Positions 16,695-26,321 of a stretch of 64,000 bases of DNA are shown in pieces. Each line of letters starts with the position of its first letter. Positions within the stretch are counted from its first letter, which is position 1. Source of the stretch: Ferrimonas sp048263965 (GTDB lineage: Bacteria > Pseudomonadota > Gammaproteobacteria > Enterobacterales > Shewanellaceae); assembly GCF_048263965.1 (NCBI RefSeq), contig NZ_JBLXDO010000017.1, positions 1 through 64,000 of the forward strand, read 5' to 3'. The position numbers and the translations under genes are program-made. A model generated the notes under the pieces. It made no database searches and was not told the origin of the DNA. It saw only the letters and a list, made by a program, of their open reading frames with translations.

Positions 16695-17645
16695 ATGAGA
16701 GCCCTGTTCTCCCTCTTTCTTTCTCTTCCTCTGCTCGCCGCTTGCAGTGGTGACGGAACCTCAAAGGCACTGGGCACCCTGGAGCGGGATCGGGTGATAC
16801 TTACCGCCACCGCCAATCAGATTGTGCGCAGCACGCCCATCGCCGAAGGCAGCCCGGTGCACCAGGGGGATATCCTGGTGGTATTGGATGACACTCAGCA
16901 GAAGGCGATCGTGGCCCGAACCCGAGCAGAGGTGGCCAAAGCCAACGCCTACCTGCTCAGGCTGACCAATGGTGAGCGCCCCGAGGATATCGCCGCCGCC
17001 CAGGCCAATCTGCACCGGGTGGAAGCCACCCTAGTGGAGGCCCAGGCCAACTATCAGCGTGCCGTCACCCTGGTGGACAGAAAGCTGGCCAGCCAGGCTG
17101 AACTGGACAGTGCCCTGGCCAACCGGGATGCGGTCATCGCCGAGCGAGAGTCGGCCAGAGAGCAACTGGCCAAGCTGACTCGGGGCAGCCGGGTCGAAGA
17201 CATCACCCAGGCTCAGGCTTCACTGGAGGCGGCCCAGGCGGAACAGGCATTGCAGGAGCAGATCCTGAGTGATCTGACCGTGGTGGCCACCCGGGATGGG
17301 ATCTTGGACAGCCTGCCCTACAACGTCGGCGAGCGGGTGCCCATGAGCGGCATTGTCGCCGCCATTCAGGCGGAGATGGCCCCCTTTGCCCGGGTCTATG
17401 TGCCTGAGCCCTACCGGGTTGCCATGAAGCCTGGGATGACCCTGACCGTGCATGTGGATGGGGTGGAATCCTCCTTTGAAGGCAAGTTGCGTTGGATCGC
17501 CACCGAGCCCTCCTTTACCCCCTATTACGCCCTGAACGAGCAGGACAGGGCTCGCCTGGTCTATCTGGCCGAGGTGTTGCTGCCTGAGTCTGCCATGACA
17601 CTGCCCTCCGGCGTGCCCGCCCAGGTGGAGATGCCCCATGAGTAA
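16695..17645 (+). CDS. HlyD-family adaptor lipoprotein of an ABC exporter (YbhG-like)
   Basis: A 316-residue membrane-fusion protein with a lipoprotein signal (lipobox LLAAC), split biotinyl-lipoyl halves (IAEGSPVHQGDILVVLDD near residue 50 and VVATRDGILDSLPYNVGERV near 195) and a long Ala/Glu/Gln-rich coiled-coil hairpin between them. It overlaps the following ATPase gene by 8 bases, so the three genes to 19655 form one operon. It should link the inner-membrane exporter to an outer-membrane channel of TolC type, which is not in this window. Confidence 0.88.
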   Translation: MRALFSLFLSLPLLAACSGDGTSKALGTLERDRVILTATANQIVRSTPIAEGSPVHQGDILVVLDDTQQKAIVARTRAEVAKANAYLLRLTNGERPEDIAAAQANLHRVEATLVEAQANYQRAVTLVDRKLASQAELDSALANRDAVIAERESAREQLAKLTRGSRVEDITQAQASLEAAQAEQALQEQILSDLTVVATRDGILDSLPYNVGERVPMSGIVAAIQAEMAPFARVYVPEPYRVAMKPGMTLTVHVDGVESSFEGKLRWIATEPSFTPYYALNEQDRARLVYLAEVLLPESAMTLPSGVPAQVEMPHE

Positions 17646-18564
17646 CTACGCCATTGAAGCCAGCGGCCTGGTGAGGCGGTTTGGTGACTTTAAGGCGGTG
17701 GATGGGCTCAACCTCAAGGTGCCCAAGGGCAGCATCTTCGGTTTTCTTGGACCAAACGGCTGCGGCAAATCCACCACCATTCGCATGTTGACCGGGCTGT
17801 TGCAGCCCAGCGAGGGCAGTGTGTCCGTGCTTGGGCTGGAGATACCCCGCCAGGCAGAGGACCTGCGTCTGCGCATCGGCTACATGACTCAGAAGTTCTC
17901 CCTCTACGATGATCTGACGGTGAAGGAAAACCTGGAATTTATTGGCCAGATTTATGGCATGGGGCGGGCTCAGCTTCAACAGAGGATAGAGGATCAGCTG
18001 AAGACCTATGGCCTGACCCGGTTGATTGATCAGAGGGCTGGCGGCATGAGCGGCGGCCAGAAACAGCGCCTGGGGCTGGCGGCGGCCACCATGCATAAGC
18101 CGGATCTGCTGTTTTTGGATGAGCCGACCTCGGCGGTGGACCCGGAGAACCGCAGGGAGTTCTGGGAGCAGCTGTTCGATCTCTCTGACGCAGGTACCAC
18201 CATACTGGTGACCACCCACTATATGGATGAAGCAGAACGCTGCCATGCTCTGGCGATCATGGAAGCGGGTGTGGTCCGTGCCGACGGTGCCCCGGAAACT
18301 CTGATGCAGCAGATGGGGGTGACTGTGGTGGAGGTGGAAGCGCCGGATCTGCGTCGGCTCAAGGAGAAGCTGTTGCCTCTGGATGAGATCCGCTCCGCCG
18401 CTCAATTGGGCATTCGCCTGAGGGTGCTGGTGGACCGCTCCGTCCCTGAGCCTATAAGCTGGCTGCGCCAGCAGTTCCCCGAACTGACCGGGGCCGAGCT
18501 GACTCTGGCCAGGCCCAGCCTGGAAGATGTGTTTGTCACCTGCACCGGGGAGGGACGCCAGTGA
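17638..18564 (+). CDS. ABC exporter ATP-binding protein (YbhF-like)
   Basis: A 308-residue ATPase with Walker A GPNGCGKST, signature MSGGQKQRL, Walker B LLFLDEPTSAVDP and the switch histidine in VTTHYMDEAER. It carries one ATP-binding domain, whereas E. coli YbhF has two. The C-terminal 70 residues are a regulatory-type extension common in ABC-2 drug and lipid exporters. It overlaps the adaptor gene and, by GTGA, the permease gene, so expression is coupled. Substrate unknown. Confidence 0.92.
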   Translation: MSNYAIEASGLVRRFGDFKAVDGLNLKVPKGSIFGFLGPNGCGKSTTIRMLTGLLQPSEGSVSVLGLEIPRQAEDLRLRIGYMTQKFSLYDDLTVKENLEFIGQIYGMGRAQLQQRIEDQLKTYGLTRLIDQRAGGMSGGQKQRLGLAAATMHKPDLLFLDEPTSAVDPENRREFWEQLFDLSDAGTTILVTTHYMDEAERCHALAIMEAGVVRADGAPETLMQQMGVTVVEVEAPDLRRLKEKLLPLDEIRSAAQLGIRLRVLVDRSVPEPISWLRQQFPELTGAELTLARPSLEDVFVTCTGEGRQ

Positions 18565-19655
18565 ACAGTGTTAATCGTATTCTGGCCATCGTCTTCAAGG
18601 AGTTGCGCCAACTCTCCCGGGACCGCATTACCTTTGGCATGGTGGTGATGATCCCGCTGATTCAGCTGCTGCTGTTTGGCTTTGCCATCAACACCGATGT
18701 GCGCAATATCCCCGTGGCCGTGGTGGACCAGAGTCAGGCAACCCTGGGGCGGGTGGTGACCGAGTCGGTGAAGGCCACCCAGGTGGTGGAAGTGACTGAG
18801 AAGCTGGCCACTGTGGTGGAGGCGGAACAGGCAATCGCCGCAGGCCGGGTCCGGGCTGCCCTGGTGCTGCCCTATGACCTGACCCAGAGGGCGGCTCAGG
18901 GGCGTACCCTGGGTCAGTGGCTGGTGGATGGGTCCGACACCATGATCAGCTCTGCTTTGTTGCAGTTGCAGACCATGCCTCTGAGCGACTTGATTGTCTC
19001 CAAGCCCAAGCCACCCAATACCTTTGAGGTGGCGCTGTTCTACAATCCATCACGGCGGTCGGCGGTGAATATTGTCCCCGGGCTGCTGGGGGTGATCCTG
19101 ACCATGACCATGATCCTCTTTACCTCGGCGGCCATCGTCCGCGAGCGGGAACGGGGCAACCTTGAGCTGCTGATCACCACTCCGGTGCACTCTCTGGAGC
19201 TGATGGTCGCCAAGATCATCCCCTATATCTTTATCGGCCTGCTGCAGGTGGCGATCATCCTGGGGCTGGGGGTGTCGGTGTTTGGGGTGCCCATCAACGG
19301 TGACCTGTCTCAGCTGCTGTTTGCCACCCTGCTGTTTATCTCTGCCAGTTTGACCCTGGGGCTGGTGATCTCCACCATCGCCACCAGTCAGTTGCAGGCG
19401 ATGCAGATGACGGTGTTTGTGCTGCTGCCCTCCATCCTGCTGTCGGGGTTCATGTTTCCCTACGAAGCGATGCCAAATGCGGCCCAGTGGATAGCCGAGG
19501 TGTTGCCGGCGACCCACTTTATGCGACTGATTCGCGGAGTGGTACTGCGAGGCTCGGATCTGGGGGCCATGTGGCCGGACTCCCTGTGGCTGGCGGGCTT
19601 TACCGTGCTGGGGCTGATGGTGGCGTCCCTAAGGTTCAAGAAGAGCCTGGATTAG
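18561..19655 (+). CDS. ABC-2 type permease (YbhS/YbhR-like)
   Basis: A 364-residue permease with one N-terminal membrane helix, a periplasmic domain of about 150 residues and five C-terminal helices with the ABC-2 motif ERERGNLELLITTP. It starts at GTG in a 4-base overlap with the ATPase gene. Only one permease gene is present, where E. coli ybh has two, so it may act as a homodimer. Exported substrate unknown; drugs, cations or lipids are typical of relatives. Confidence 0.9.
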   Translation: MNSVNRILAIVFKELRQLSRDRITFGMVVMIPLIQLLLFGFAINTDVRNIPVAVVDQSQATLGRVVTESVKATQVVEVTEKLATVVEAEQAIAAGRVRAALVLPYDLTQRAAQGRTLGQWLVDGSDTMISSALLQLQTMPLSDLIVSKPKPPNTFEVALFYNPSRRSAVNIVPGLLGVILTMTMILFTSAAIVRERERGNLELLITTPVHSLELMVAKIIPYIFIGLLQVAIILGLGVSVFGVPINGDLSQLLFATLLFISASLTLGLVISTIATSQLQAMQMTVFVLLPSILLSGFMFPYEAMPNAAQWIAEVLPATHFMRLIRGVVLRGSDLGAMWPDSLWLAGFTVLGLMVASLRFKKSLD

Positions 19656-19670
19656 GCGGTTCTTAAGCGC

Positions 19671-19700
19671 AGGCCCCGCAATGCGGGGCCTGATTTTCTT
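19671..19700. terminator. Terminator between the ABC exporter and tetR genes
   Basis: AGGCCCCGCA-T-TGCGGGGCCT followed by GATTTTCTT. It separates two convergent genes and ends the exporter operon; the tetR stop overlaps its right edge. Confidence 0.75.
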
Positions 19701-20421
19701 AGGAGGTTTCGCTCATCCCCTCGGTGATGCAGCGGCTCCAGGGCAGGGCCACCTCATCCAGGGATGTGGGTTTGGGGATCCGGTCAAAGGGGATCCCCAG
19801 AGGGTTGGCCAGCAGACGACAGGCAAGCATCCAGTGCTGAACCCGGGCTTCATTCAGGTCGGTGTCATAGACGTCCATCAGCAGCGGCGCCAGAGTGGCG
19901 GGGGCATCGCTGAACATGCAGATCAGCCACTTCATCTCCTTGACGTGCATTCCCTGAAGGTAGCCCTGGGCCTGCACCGCCCTCAGCTCCGAGTCCATCA
20001 GGTGCTCAATGTCGGCGGGAGCATCCTGGAAGTAGTTGAACAGCATCTCGTTGTCCCGGACGGCGTCCACCATCAGCCGCATGGGGCGAGGGTCCTGGAG
20101 CTGGGTCGCCAGGAAACGGGAGATCAGATGGAAGTAGCGCTCATTGGCGGGGACCTTGGGGTCCAGTTCGGCCAGGATGGTTTTGACCTGCAGGGTGACG
20201 TCCTCCAGGACCAGATCGCAAATTTGCTCCCAGATCTGCTGCTTGCTGCCGAAATGATGGCGGATCAGGCCATGGGAGACGCCGGCCTTGTCGGCAAGCT
20301 CCCGCACTGAGACCCGATCAAACCCTTTGTCCACAAAGAGCTCGGCGGCGGCGCATAGGATGACCTTTCGGGTCTGCTGTGCCGAGGTCGCACTCTGTCT
20401 TCCGGATCGTTTTGCTGTCAT
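19699..20421 (-). CDS. TetR-family repressor of the RND pump
   Basis: A 240-residue regulator with a TetR helix-turn-helix (VRELADKAGVSHGLIRHHFG, residues about 40-60) and an all-helical C-terminal domain. It is divergent from the two-adaptor RND pump operon, with 153 bases between starts that contain two clear palindromes. This is the classic arrangement of an efflux repressor. Its own gene probably shares the operator. Ligand unknown. Confidence 0.9.
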   Translation of the reverse strand: MTAKRSGRQSATSAQQTRKVILCAAAELFVDKGFDRVSVRELADKAGVSHGLIRHHFGSKQQIWEQICDLVLEDVTLQVKTILAELDPKVPANERYFHLISRFLATQLQDPRPMRLMVDAVRDNEMLFNYFQDAPADIEHLMDSELRAVQAQGYLQGMHVKEMKWLICMFSDAPATLAPLLMDVYDTDLNEARVQHWMLACRLLANPLGIPFDRIPKPTSLDEVALPWSRCITEGMSETS

Positions 20422-20485
20422 TGGTCCTCACTCATTAACCACGCCTAAATACGGGCGTTAGCGCAACTTTATTTGCTACACAGGT

Positions 20486-20505
20486 GGATAGCAAGCTTGC
20501 TATCC
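20486..20505. promoter_or_regulatory. Perfect 20-base palindrome, operator or hairpin
   Basis: GGATAGCAAGCTTGCTATCC is a perfect palindrome between the divergent tetR and RND operons, 65 bases from the tetR start. It is a candidate TetR operator. Confidence 0.5.
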
Positions 20506-20523
20506 GTACGTGTAGTATATAGG

Positions 20524-20539
20524 CTATACGCTCGTATAG
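20524..20539. promoter_or_regulatory. Second palindrome, candidate TetR operator
   Basis: CTATACG-CT-CGTATAG has perfect 7-base arms. It is 36 bases upstream of the first adaptor gene, where a repressor would block transcription. The nearby GTGTAGTATATAGGCTATACG holds further partial repeats of the half-site. Confidence 0.6.
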
Positions 20540-20574
20540 TAAATCCACTCTTATCAGCGTATGCGTGGTTCACC

Positions 20575-21642
20575 ATGTTAAATACTGCAGTTACTTCGAC
20601 AATTTTCTCTCGTTCGAAGCAAATCCTGTTGATGACCATTGTAATGGCATGGAGTGCCGTTGCCCAATCCCAGACGGAGCTGGAGTCGGCACAGCCGGTC
20701 AAGGCGATGGTTGTGGGCAACCAGCAGCAGGTTACTCCCTTTGCGGCGGAGGTCTCCGCCACTCAGCATGCCGCCATGGCGTTTCGCATCTCAGGCGAGC
20801 TGCGTGGCCTCTACGTGCGCATGGGCCAGTTTGTTCGCCAGGGCCAACTGCTGGCGGAGCTGGACCCCACGGACTATGAGTTGGCGGTACAGGCCAGACA
20901 GGCGGAGCTGGATTTGGCAGCCATCCGCTCGGAGCGTGATGCCAAATTGTTTGAACGTAAGCTGATCAGTGAGGACCAGTTCGATCGCTCCAAGACCGAC
21001 CTTCAGGTGGCCAGGGCCCGTCTGGCCCAGGCTCAGACCGACCTTAACGACACTCGGCTGCGGGCGCCATTCGATGGCTATGTGGCCCTGACCCACGCCC
21101 GTGCCGGTGAGGTGATGGCGGCCAATCAGATGATGATGCAGCTGGAGAATAACGATCAGGTGGACATCAGCTTTAATCTGCCGGTGCAGTATGGCGCCGA
21201 GATGCTGGAGGCGGGCACCCTGGCTGCCGCCGTCAGTTTCACCGGCCGCCCGGGTCGTTACCTGGGCGCCAAGGTGAAGGAGTTTGCCTCCCAGCCCGAC
21301 CCGGACACCAACAGCTACCGGGTGACCCTCTCCCTTCCCCGTCCTCCCAAGGTCAATGCCCTGACCGGCATGAATGCCTGGGTGGAGCTGAGCACCCTCA
21401 ATCAGCAGATGCAGCCTGTCTCTCTGCCCAAGGGTGCCGTGGTCAAGTACAAGGGGGACAACCCGGTGGTGTGGCGCATCGAGCCGGAGACCCACAGGCT
21501 CTCAGAAGTGGAGGTGACCCTGGACGAGGAGGGCCTGGTGGTGTCCGGTCTGAATCGGGGCGATCGCATAGTGGCCGCCGGTGCCAGCCGCCTGGTCAAT
21601 GGTCAGAAGGTGCGCGTCTGGGAGCGGGAGCGAGGAATCTAA
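20575..21642 (+). CDS. RND efflux adaptor protein 1 (TriA-like)
   Basis: A 355-residue periplasmic membrane-fusion protein. After a hydrophobic N-terminal anchor or signal (QILLMTIVMAWSAVAQ) come the lipoyl half-motifs (LRGLYVRMGQFVRQGQLLAELD and RAPFDGYVALTHARAGEV), an alpha-helical hairpin and a beta-barrel region. ATG 20575 was chosen over an upstream TTG at 20473, which would run translation through both operator palindromes. One base separates it from the second adaptor gene. It works with the pump encoded at 22714. Confidence 0.88.
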   Translation: MLNTAVTSTIFSRSKQILLMTIVMAWSAVAQSQTELESAQPVKAMVVGNQQQVTPFAAEVSATQHAAMAFRISGELRGLYVRMGQFVRQGQLLAELDPTDYELAVQARQAELDLAAIRSERDAKLFERKLISEDQFDRSKTDLQVARARLAQAQTDLNDTRLRAPFDGYVALTHARAGEVMAANQMMMQLENNDQVDISFNLPVQYGAEMLEAGTLAAAVSFTGRPGRYLGAKVKEFASQPDPDTNSYRVTLSLPRPPKVNALTGMNAWVELSTLNQQMQPVSLPKGAVVKYKGDNPVVWRIEPETHRLSEVEVTLDEEGLVVSGLNRGDRIVAAGASRLVNGQKVRVWERERGI

Positions 21643-21643
21643 G

Positions 21644-22705
21644 ATGAAGAGTTTTAAGAGATTGGCGCTGACCTCTGCGCTGCTGGCCCTGATGTCCGGC
21701 TGTTCCCAGGACACCAAGATTGAACCTGCGGCGGCCCAGAGGGTAGAGGCCCAACTGCTGACTGCACCGGAGCAGGTGTCCGAACGCCTGTTCAACGGTC
21801 AGGTCTCCGTGGCGGAGATGACCCGCATGGCGTTCCGCATCGAGGGCAAGCTGGAGAGCCTCAATGTCCTGCCGGGTCAGACGGTGAAAAAGGGCCAGAT
21901 CCTGGCCAGGCTGGATGACGACATTCCTCAGCAGCAGTGGCAGGACGCCAAGGCGCAGAAGGAGTTGCTGCAGCGCCAATGGCAGCGCTCCTCCGTGCTG
22001 CTGGATAAGGGGCTGGTGGCCCAGGCCGAGTTCGACGAATTGACGGCTCAGCTGAGACTGGCCAAGGTCAACCTCAAATCCGCCGAAGCGATGCTCACCT
22101 ACACCGAATTGCGTGCGCCTTTCGATGGGGTGGTGGACGCCCTGGATAAGCAGGCCTATGAGACCGCCTCCCCCGGTGAAACCGTGATGACCCTGTATCG
22201 CAGTGACCGCACCGACGTTGAGGTGGATATCCCGGACACCCTGCTTAGTCACGCGGTGAACTTCATCCCCAATGAAGATTATCAGCCCAGAGTGACCGTC
22301 CTGGGTCAACAGGGTGAGCTGGAGATGACCTACCTGGAGCACTCCCTGAAGCTGGATGAACAGCGCGGCAGCTACATCGCCCGTCTGGCGGCCTTCGGTT
22401 CGGACCTGGGGTTGTTGCCCGGCCAGGCGGTGGAGGTGCACCTGGACCTGCGTCAGGCCGGACTGCCCGCCACCAGCGGCTACCGACTGCCCATCACCGC
22501 CTTGCAGGCCAGGGGCAGTGAGCCTGGCTTCCAGGTGTGGCTACTCCAGGGAGACAGTGTGCAACCTGTGCCGGTCGAAGTGGTGCAGATGGGGCTGGAG
22601 GGCGCCCTGGTTGTGGGCGGCATCGCCAGCGGTGACCGGGTGGTCACCACCGGATTGTCTCGACTGAGACCCAACAAGCGCGTGGTAGTGGTCGAGAAGG
22701 ACTGA
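21644..22705 (+). CDS. RND efflux adaptor protein 2, lipoprotein (TriB-like)
   Basis: A second membrane-fusion protein (353 residues) with a lipoprotein signal (lipobox LMSGC) and the same order of domains: lipoyl half VLPGQTVKKGQILARLDD, helical hairpin, second half RAPFDGVVDALDKQAYE, beta barrel. Two different adaptors before one pump recall TriA/TriB of Pseudomonas TriABC, where both are needed. Start ATG 21644 directly after the stop of adaptor 1, with GAGGAAT upstream. Confidence 0.88.
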   Translation: MKSFKRLALTSALLALMSGCSQDTKIEPAAAQRVEAQLLTAPEQVSERLFNGQVSVAEMTRMAFRIEGKLESLNVLPGQTVKKGQILARLDDDIPQQQWQDAKAQKELLQRQWQRSSVLLDKGLVAQAEFDELTAQLRLAKVNLKSAEAMLTYTELRAPFDGVVDALDKQAYETASPGETVMTLYRSDRTDVEVDIPDTLLSHAVNFIPNEDYQPRVTVLGQQGELEMTYLEHSLKLDEQRGSYIARLAAFGSDLGLLPGQAVEVHLDLRQAGLPATSGYRLPITALQARGSEPGFQVWLLQGDSVQPVPVEVVQMGLEGALVVGGIASGDRVVTTGLSRLRPNKRVVVVEKD

Positions 22706-22713
22706 AACAGATA

Positions 22714-25700
22714 ATGAATATTGCACAATACACAATCAAACACCGCGTCATCAGCTGGATGTTCCTGATTTTGCTAGCGCTGGGAGGCAGCTCCTCCTTT
22801 ATGAACCTGGGCCGCCTGGAGGACCCCGCCTTTACCATTAAAGAGGCGATGGTGATCTCCATGTACCCAGGTGCCACCGCAGAAGAGGTGGAGGAGGAGC
22901 TGACCTATCCCATTGAGAAGGCGATCCGGCTGCTGCCCTACGTCAAGAAGATCACCTCCACTTCAGCCCCAGGGCTGTCTCAGATCACCGTGGAGATGGA
23001 GTCCACCTATGGCCCCGACGAGCTGCCTCAGATCTGGGATGAGCTGCGTCGCAAGGTCAATGACCTGGGGCCTCAGCTGCCCTCCGGCGCCTATGCGCCC
23101 CAGGTGGTGGACGACTTTGGCGATGTGTTTGGTGTGCTCTATCTGGTCACCGGCAACAGCTATCAGTACGACGACCTCAAGCAGTACGTGGATATGCTGC
23201 GCCGGGAGCTGGAGCTGATCGACGGCGTGGGCAAGGTCGACATCTCCGGCGAGCAGCAGGAGCAGGCGTTCATCGAGCTCTCCCTGACCCGTCTGGCGGC
23301 CCTGAACCTGGACATGGCCCAGGTGATCAATCTGCTGACCCAGCAGAATGCCGTGCTGGACGCCGGCAAGATGACCATCAATGGTGAGTCCCTCTATCTG
23401 CGCCCCACCGCCCAGGGCTCCAGTATGGATCCCATCATTCACGGCCGGGATACCGGCCAGCTGGTGCGCCTGAGTGATGTGGCGACCCTGCACCGGGGCT
23501 TCCAGGAGGTGCCGAACCATCTGCTGCGCTTCAACGGTCAGCAGGCCCTGAGCCTGGGCATCGCTTTCTCCGATGGCGTCAACGTGGTCGAGGTGGGCCG
23601 GGCCATCGACCAGCGGATGGCGGAGCTGATGCAGGACAGACCCGTGGGGATTGAGCTGCACTCCCTGTATCACCAGCCCCAGGAGGTGGAGAGTTCGGTC
23701 AACGGCTTCCTGATCAGCCTGGCGCAAGCGGTGGCCATCGTTATCGTGATCCTGCTGTTTACCATGGGGCTGCGCAGTGGCCTGATCATCGGCATCGTGC
23801 TGCTGCTGACCATGCTGGGCACTTTCATCATGATGGAGTACGACGGCATTGAGCTGCAGCGCATCTCCCTGGGGGCGCTGATCATTGCCCTGGGGATGCT
23901 GGTGGACAACGCCATCGTGGTGGTCGAGGGGATCCTGGTGGGGCTGCAACGGGGCCGCAGTAAACTTGAGGCCTGTAAGGATATCGTCAAGCAGTCCCAG
24001 TGGCCTCTGCTGGGGGCCACGGTGATCGCCATTGTGGCCTTCGCCCCCATCGGCCTCTCCGCCGATGCCACCGGCGAATTTATGAATTCCCTGTTTTATG
24101 TCCTGCTGTTCTCGCTTTTCCTGAGCTGGGTAACCGCCTTGACTTTGACACCTTTCCTGGCGGACTTGATGTTATCCACGCCCAAGGGTGAGCAGAGCAG
24201 TGAGGACCCCTATAAGGGCGGCATCTTCAAGGTGTTCGGTGCCTTGCTGAACTGGTGCCTCAACTATCGCAAGACCACAGTGGTGGCCATGGTGCTGATG
24301 CTGGCGGGGGCCATTGTCGGCTTTGGCAGCGTCAAGCAGGCGTTCTTCCCGCCCTCCAATACGCCGATGTTCTACCTGGACCTGTGGCTGCCCGAGGGCA
24401 CCGACATCCGCCGAACCGAGCAGGTGGTCAAGGAGGTTGAAGCCTATGTGCTGGAGCAGAAGGAGACCGAGTTTGTTGCCGCCACCGTTGGCCAGGGGAT
24501 GCCCCGCTTCACCCTGACCTATGCACCGGAGAACAGCTACGCCTCCTACGCTCAGCTGGCCATTCGCAGCCCGGACCAGGAGAAGATGTTTGCGCTGGCC
24601 AACCGCCTGGATCAGGTGATGCCCGAGCGTTTCCCCCAGGCACAGTTCCAGTTGAAGCTGATGGAGATCGGTCCGTCGCCCAAGTCCAAGATTGAGGCGC
24701 GCATCTCAGGTGCCGACCCCCGTGTGCTGCGCCAGCTGGCGGCGGAGGTGGAGAACATCCTGGCACAGGACCCGGGCTCTCGGGGCATCCGCCACGACTG
24801 GCGGGAGCAGACCAAGGAGCTGGTGCCTGTGATGGACGAATCCCAGGCCCGTCGTCTTGGCATCGGCACCGATGCGGTGGCCCAGACCCTGAAGATGGCC
24901 TTCGGCGGCACCGAGGTGGGGATGTACCGGGACGGCACCCGGATGCTGCCCATCGTCACCCGCCTGGAGCAGCAGTACCGGGACGATTACGCCACCCTGG
25001 ATAACCTCAAGTTGTGGAGCCCGACGCTGCAGAACTATGTGCCCATTCAGCAGGTGGTTCGTGATACCGAACTGGTGTGGACCGAGTCGCTGATCCAGCG
25101 TAAGAACCGCAAGCGCACCATCACGGTGCTGGCGGATCACAATGTGCTGGGTGAGGAGACCGCTGACGCGCTGTTCCGTCGAATCAAGCCCCAGGTGGAG
25201 GCCCTGGAGCTACCCCCCGGGTACAGCCTGGAGTGGGGTGGGGAGTATGAGTCTGCCGGTGACGCCCAGTCCATGCTGTTTGGCTCGCTGCCCATGGGTT
25301 ACCTGTTTATGTTCATCATCACCGTGTTCCTGTTCGACTCCTTCAGGAAGCCGGCGGTGATCTGGCTGACCGTGCCGCTGTCGCTGATTGGGGTGACCGT
25401 GGGGCTGCTGGTGACCAACCAGCCCTTCACCTTCACCGCCCTGTTGGGGCTGCTCAGCCTGAGCGGCATGGTACTCAAGAACGGCATCGTGTTGATGGAC
25501 CAGATCAATCTGGAGATGGCCAGCGGCAAAGAGCCCTATCAGGCCATTGTCGACAGTGCCATCAGCCGGGTAAGGCCGGTGACCAACGCGGCCATGACCA
25601 CCATCCTGGGGATGATCCCCCTGTTGTTTGATGTGTTCTTCGCCTCATTGGCGGTGACCATCATGTTTGGCCTGGGCTTTGCCACCATTTTGACCCTGGT

Positions 25701-25749
25701 GGTGGTCCCTGTGCTCTACGCCATCTTCTTTAAGGTTAAGACCCCCTGA
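22714..25749 (+). CDS. RND-family efflux pump (TriC/AcrB superfamily)
   Basis: A 1011-residue inner-membrane proton-driven pump with the RND plan: a first helix at residues 10-30, a large periplasmic porter domain, helices 2-6 from about residue 325, and the same pattern in the second half. The TM4 motif GMLVDNAIVVVEG holds the proton-relay Asp; GMVLKNGIVLMDQ is the matching TM10 segment. Eight bases after adaptor 2. No outer-membrane channel gene follows, so TolC or a homologue elsewhere must complete it. Two-adaptor context suggests TriC-like; substrates cannot be read from sequence. Confidence 0.93.
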   Translation: MNIAQYTIKHRVISWMFLILLALGGSSSFMNLGRLEDPAFTIKEAMVISMYPGATAEEVEEELTYPIEKAIRLLPYVKKITSTSAPGLSQITVEMESTYGPDELPQIWDELRRKVNDLGPQLPSGAYAPQVVDDFGDVFGVLYLVTGNSYQYDDLKQYVDMLRRELELIDGVGKVDISGEQQEQAFIELSLTRLAALNLDMAQVINLLTQQNAVLDAGKMTINGESLYLRPTAQGSSMDPIIHGRDTGQLVRLSDVATLHRGFQEVPNHLLRFNGQQALSLGIAFSDGVNVVEVGRAIDQRMAELMQDRPVGIELHSLYHQPQEVESSVNGFLISLAQAVAIVIVILLFTMGLRSGLIIGIVLLLTMLGTFIMMEYDGIELQRISLGALIIALGMLVDNAIVVVEGILVGLQRGRSKLEACKDIVKQSQWPLLGATVIAIVAFAPIGLSADATGEFMNSLFYVLLFSLFLSWVTALTLTPFLADLMLSTPKGEQSSEDPYKGGIFKVFGALLNWCLNYRKTTVVAMVLMLAGAIVGFGSVKQAFFPPSNTPMFYLDLWLPEGTDIRRTEQVVKEVEAYVLEQKETEFVAATVGQGMPRFTLTYAPENSYASYAQLAIRSPDQEKMFALANRLDQVMPERFPQAQFQLKLMEIGPSPKSKIEARISGADPRVLRQLAAEVENILAQDPGSRGIRHDWREQTKELVPVMDESQARRLGIGTDAVAQTLKMAFGGTEVGMYRDGTRMLPIVTRLEQQYRDDYATLDNLKLWSPTLQNYVPIQQVVRDTELVWTESLIQRKNRKRTITVLADHNVLGEETADALFRRIKPQVEALELPPGYSLEWGGEYESAGDAQSMLFGSLPMGYLFMFIITVFLFDSFRKPAVIWLTVPLSLIGVTVGLLVTNQPFTFTALLGLLSLSGMVLKNGIVLMDQINLEMASGKEPYQAIVDSAISRVRPVTNAAMTTILGMIPLLFDVFFASLAVTIMFGLGFATILTLVVVPVLYAIFFKVKTP

Positions 25750-25794
25750 TTCAACCCCTGGGTAAGTCGATTCCCTTGCCTTCCAAAGGCGCTT

Positions 25795-25825
25795 GGCCGG
25801 TCAGCCCCCTGACCGGCCTTTTTTT
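25795..25825 (+). terminator. Terminator of the RND operon
   Basis: GGCCGGTCAG-CCCC-CTGACCGGCC followed by seven Ts. Confidence 0.95.
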
Positions 25826-25829
25826 AGGT

Positions 25830-26321
25830 TCACTCTTGCTGAAGCGCTCTGGCACGTTCCAGGGCCTGCTCCACCAGGGCTTGGGCCCGTCTTCTGCCAA
25901 TTAGATCTTTTCGAATCACCACTGAGCGGGGCTGATTGTTGGGCATCTTTTCCCGGTTGCTGTAGAGGCGGTATTCCTTGACAAAGTACTGGTGCCAGCC
26001 TGGCTGGGGACGGCGGGTCAGATCCAGCTCACGGAGCAAAAAGCGGTGTCTCGGTCTGTTGGCCGGGGTGGAATCCGTATCGCCGCTGGGTCCCTCGATG
26101 GCGTCGGTGGTCAGGCAGATGGTGTACTTTTTGGGGTTGCGAACGAGCTTAATGCCACTGATGCCTGTATTGAGCAGAAGAAGAAAAATAAACAACAATA
26201 CCAATCCGGGGTCGCCGATCCACCAGAAGATAACTAGGGTAATGGGCAGCTCATAGGCCTGCCGCCTCAATGTTTCCCTGAGGTAGCTTGCCGGGGTTGG
26301 GGTGATCAGTTGCTGACTCAC
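25830..26321 (-). CDS. Unknown membrane protein, single-copy module
   Basis: A 163-residue protein with two hydrophobic helices (about residues 25-55) followed by a soluble beta-rich domain with the pattern IEGPSG, LLRELDL, YRLYS, VVIRKDLIG. The same helix-pair plus soluble-domain module appears twice in the protein encoded just upstream, with which it overlaps by 4 bases. The soluble part recalls PH-like domains of bacterial membrane proteins such as YcxB, but I cannot assign a family. Function unknown. Confidence 0.7.
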   Translation of the reverse strand: MSQQLITPTPASYLRETLRRQAYELPITLVIFWWIGDPGLVLLFIFLLLLNTGISGIKLVRNPKKYTICLTTDAIEGPSGDTDSTPANRPRHRFLLRELDLTRRPQPGWHQYFVKEYRLYSNREKMPNNQPRSVVIRKDLIGRRRAQALVEQALERARALQQE

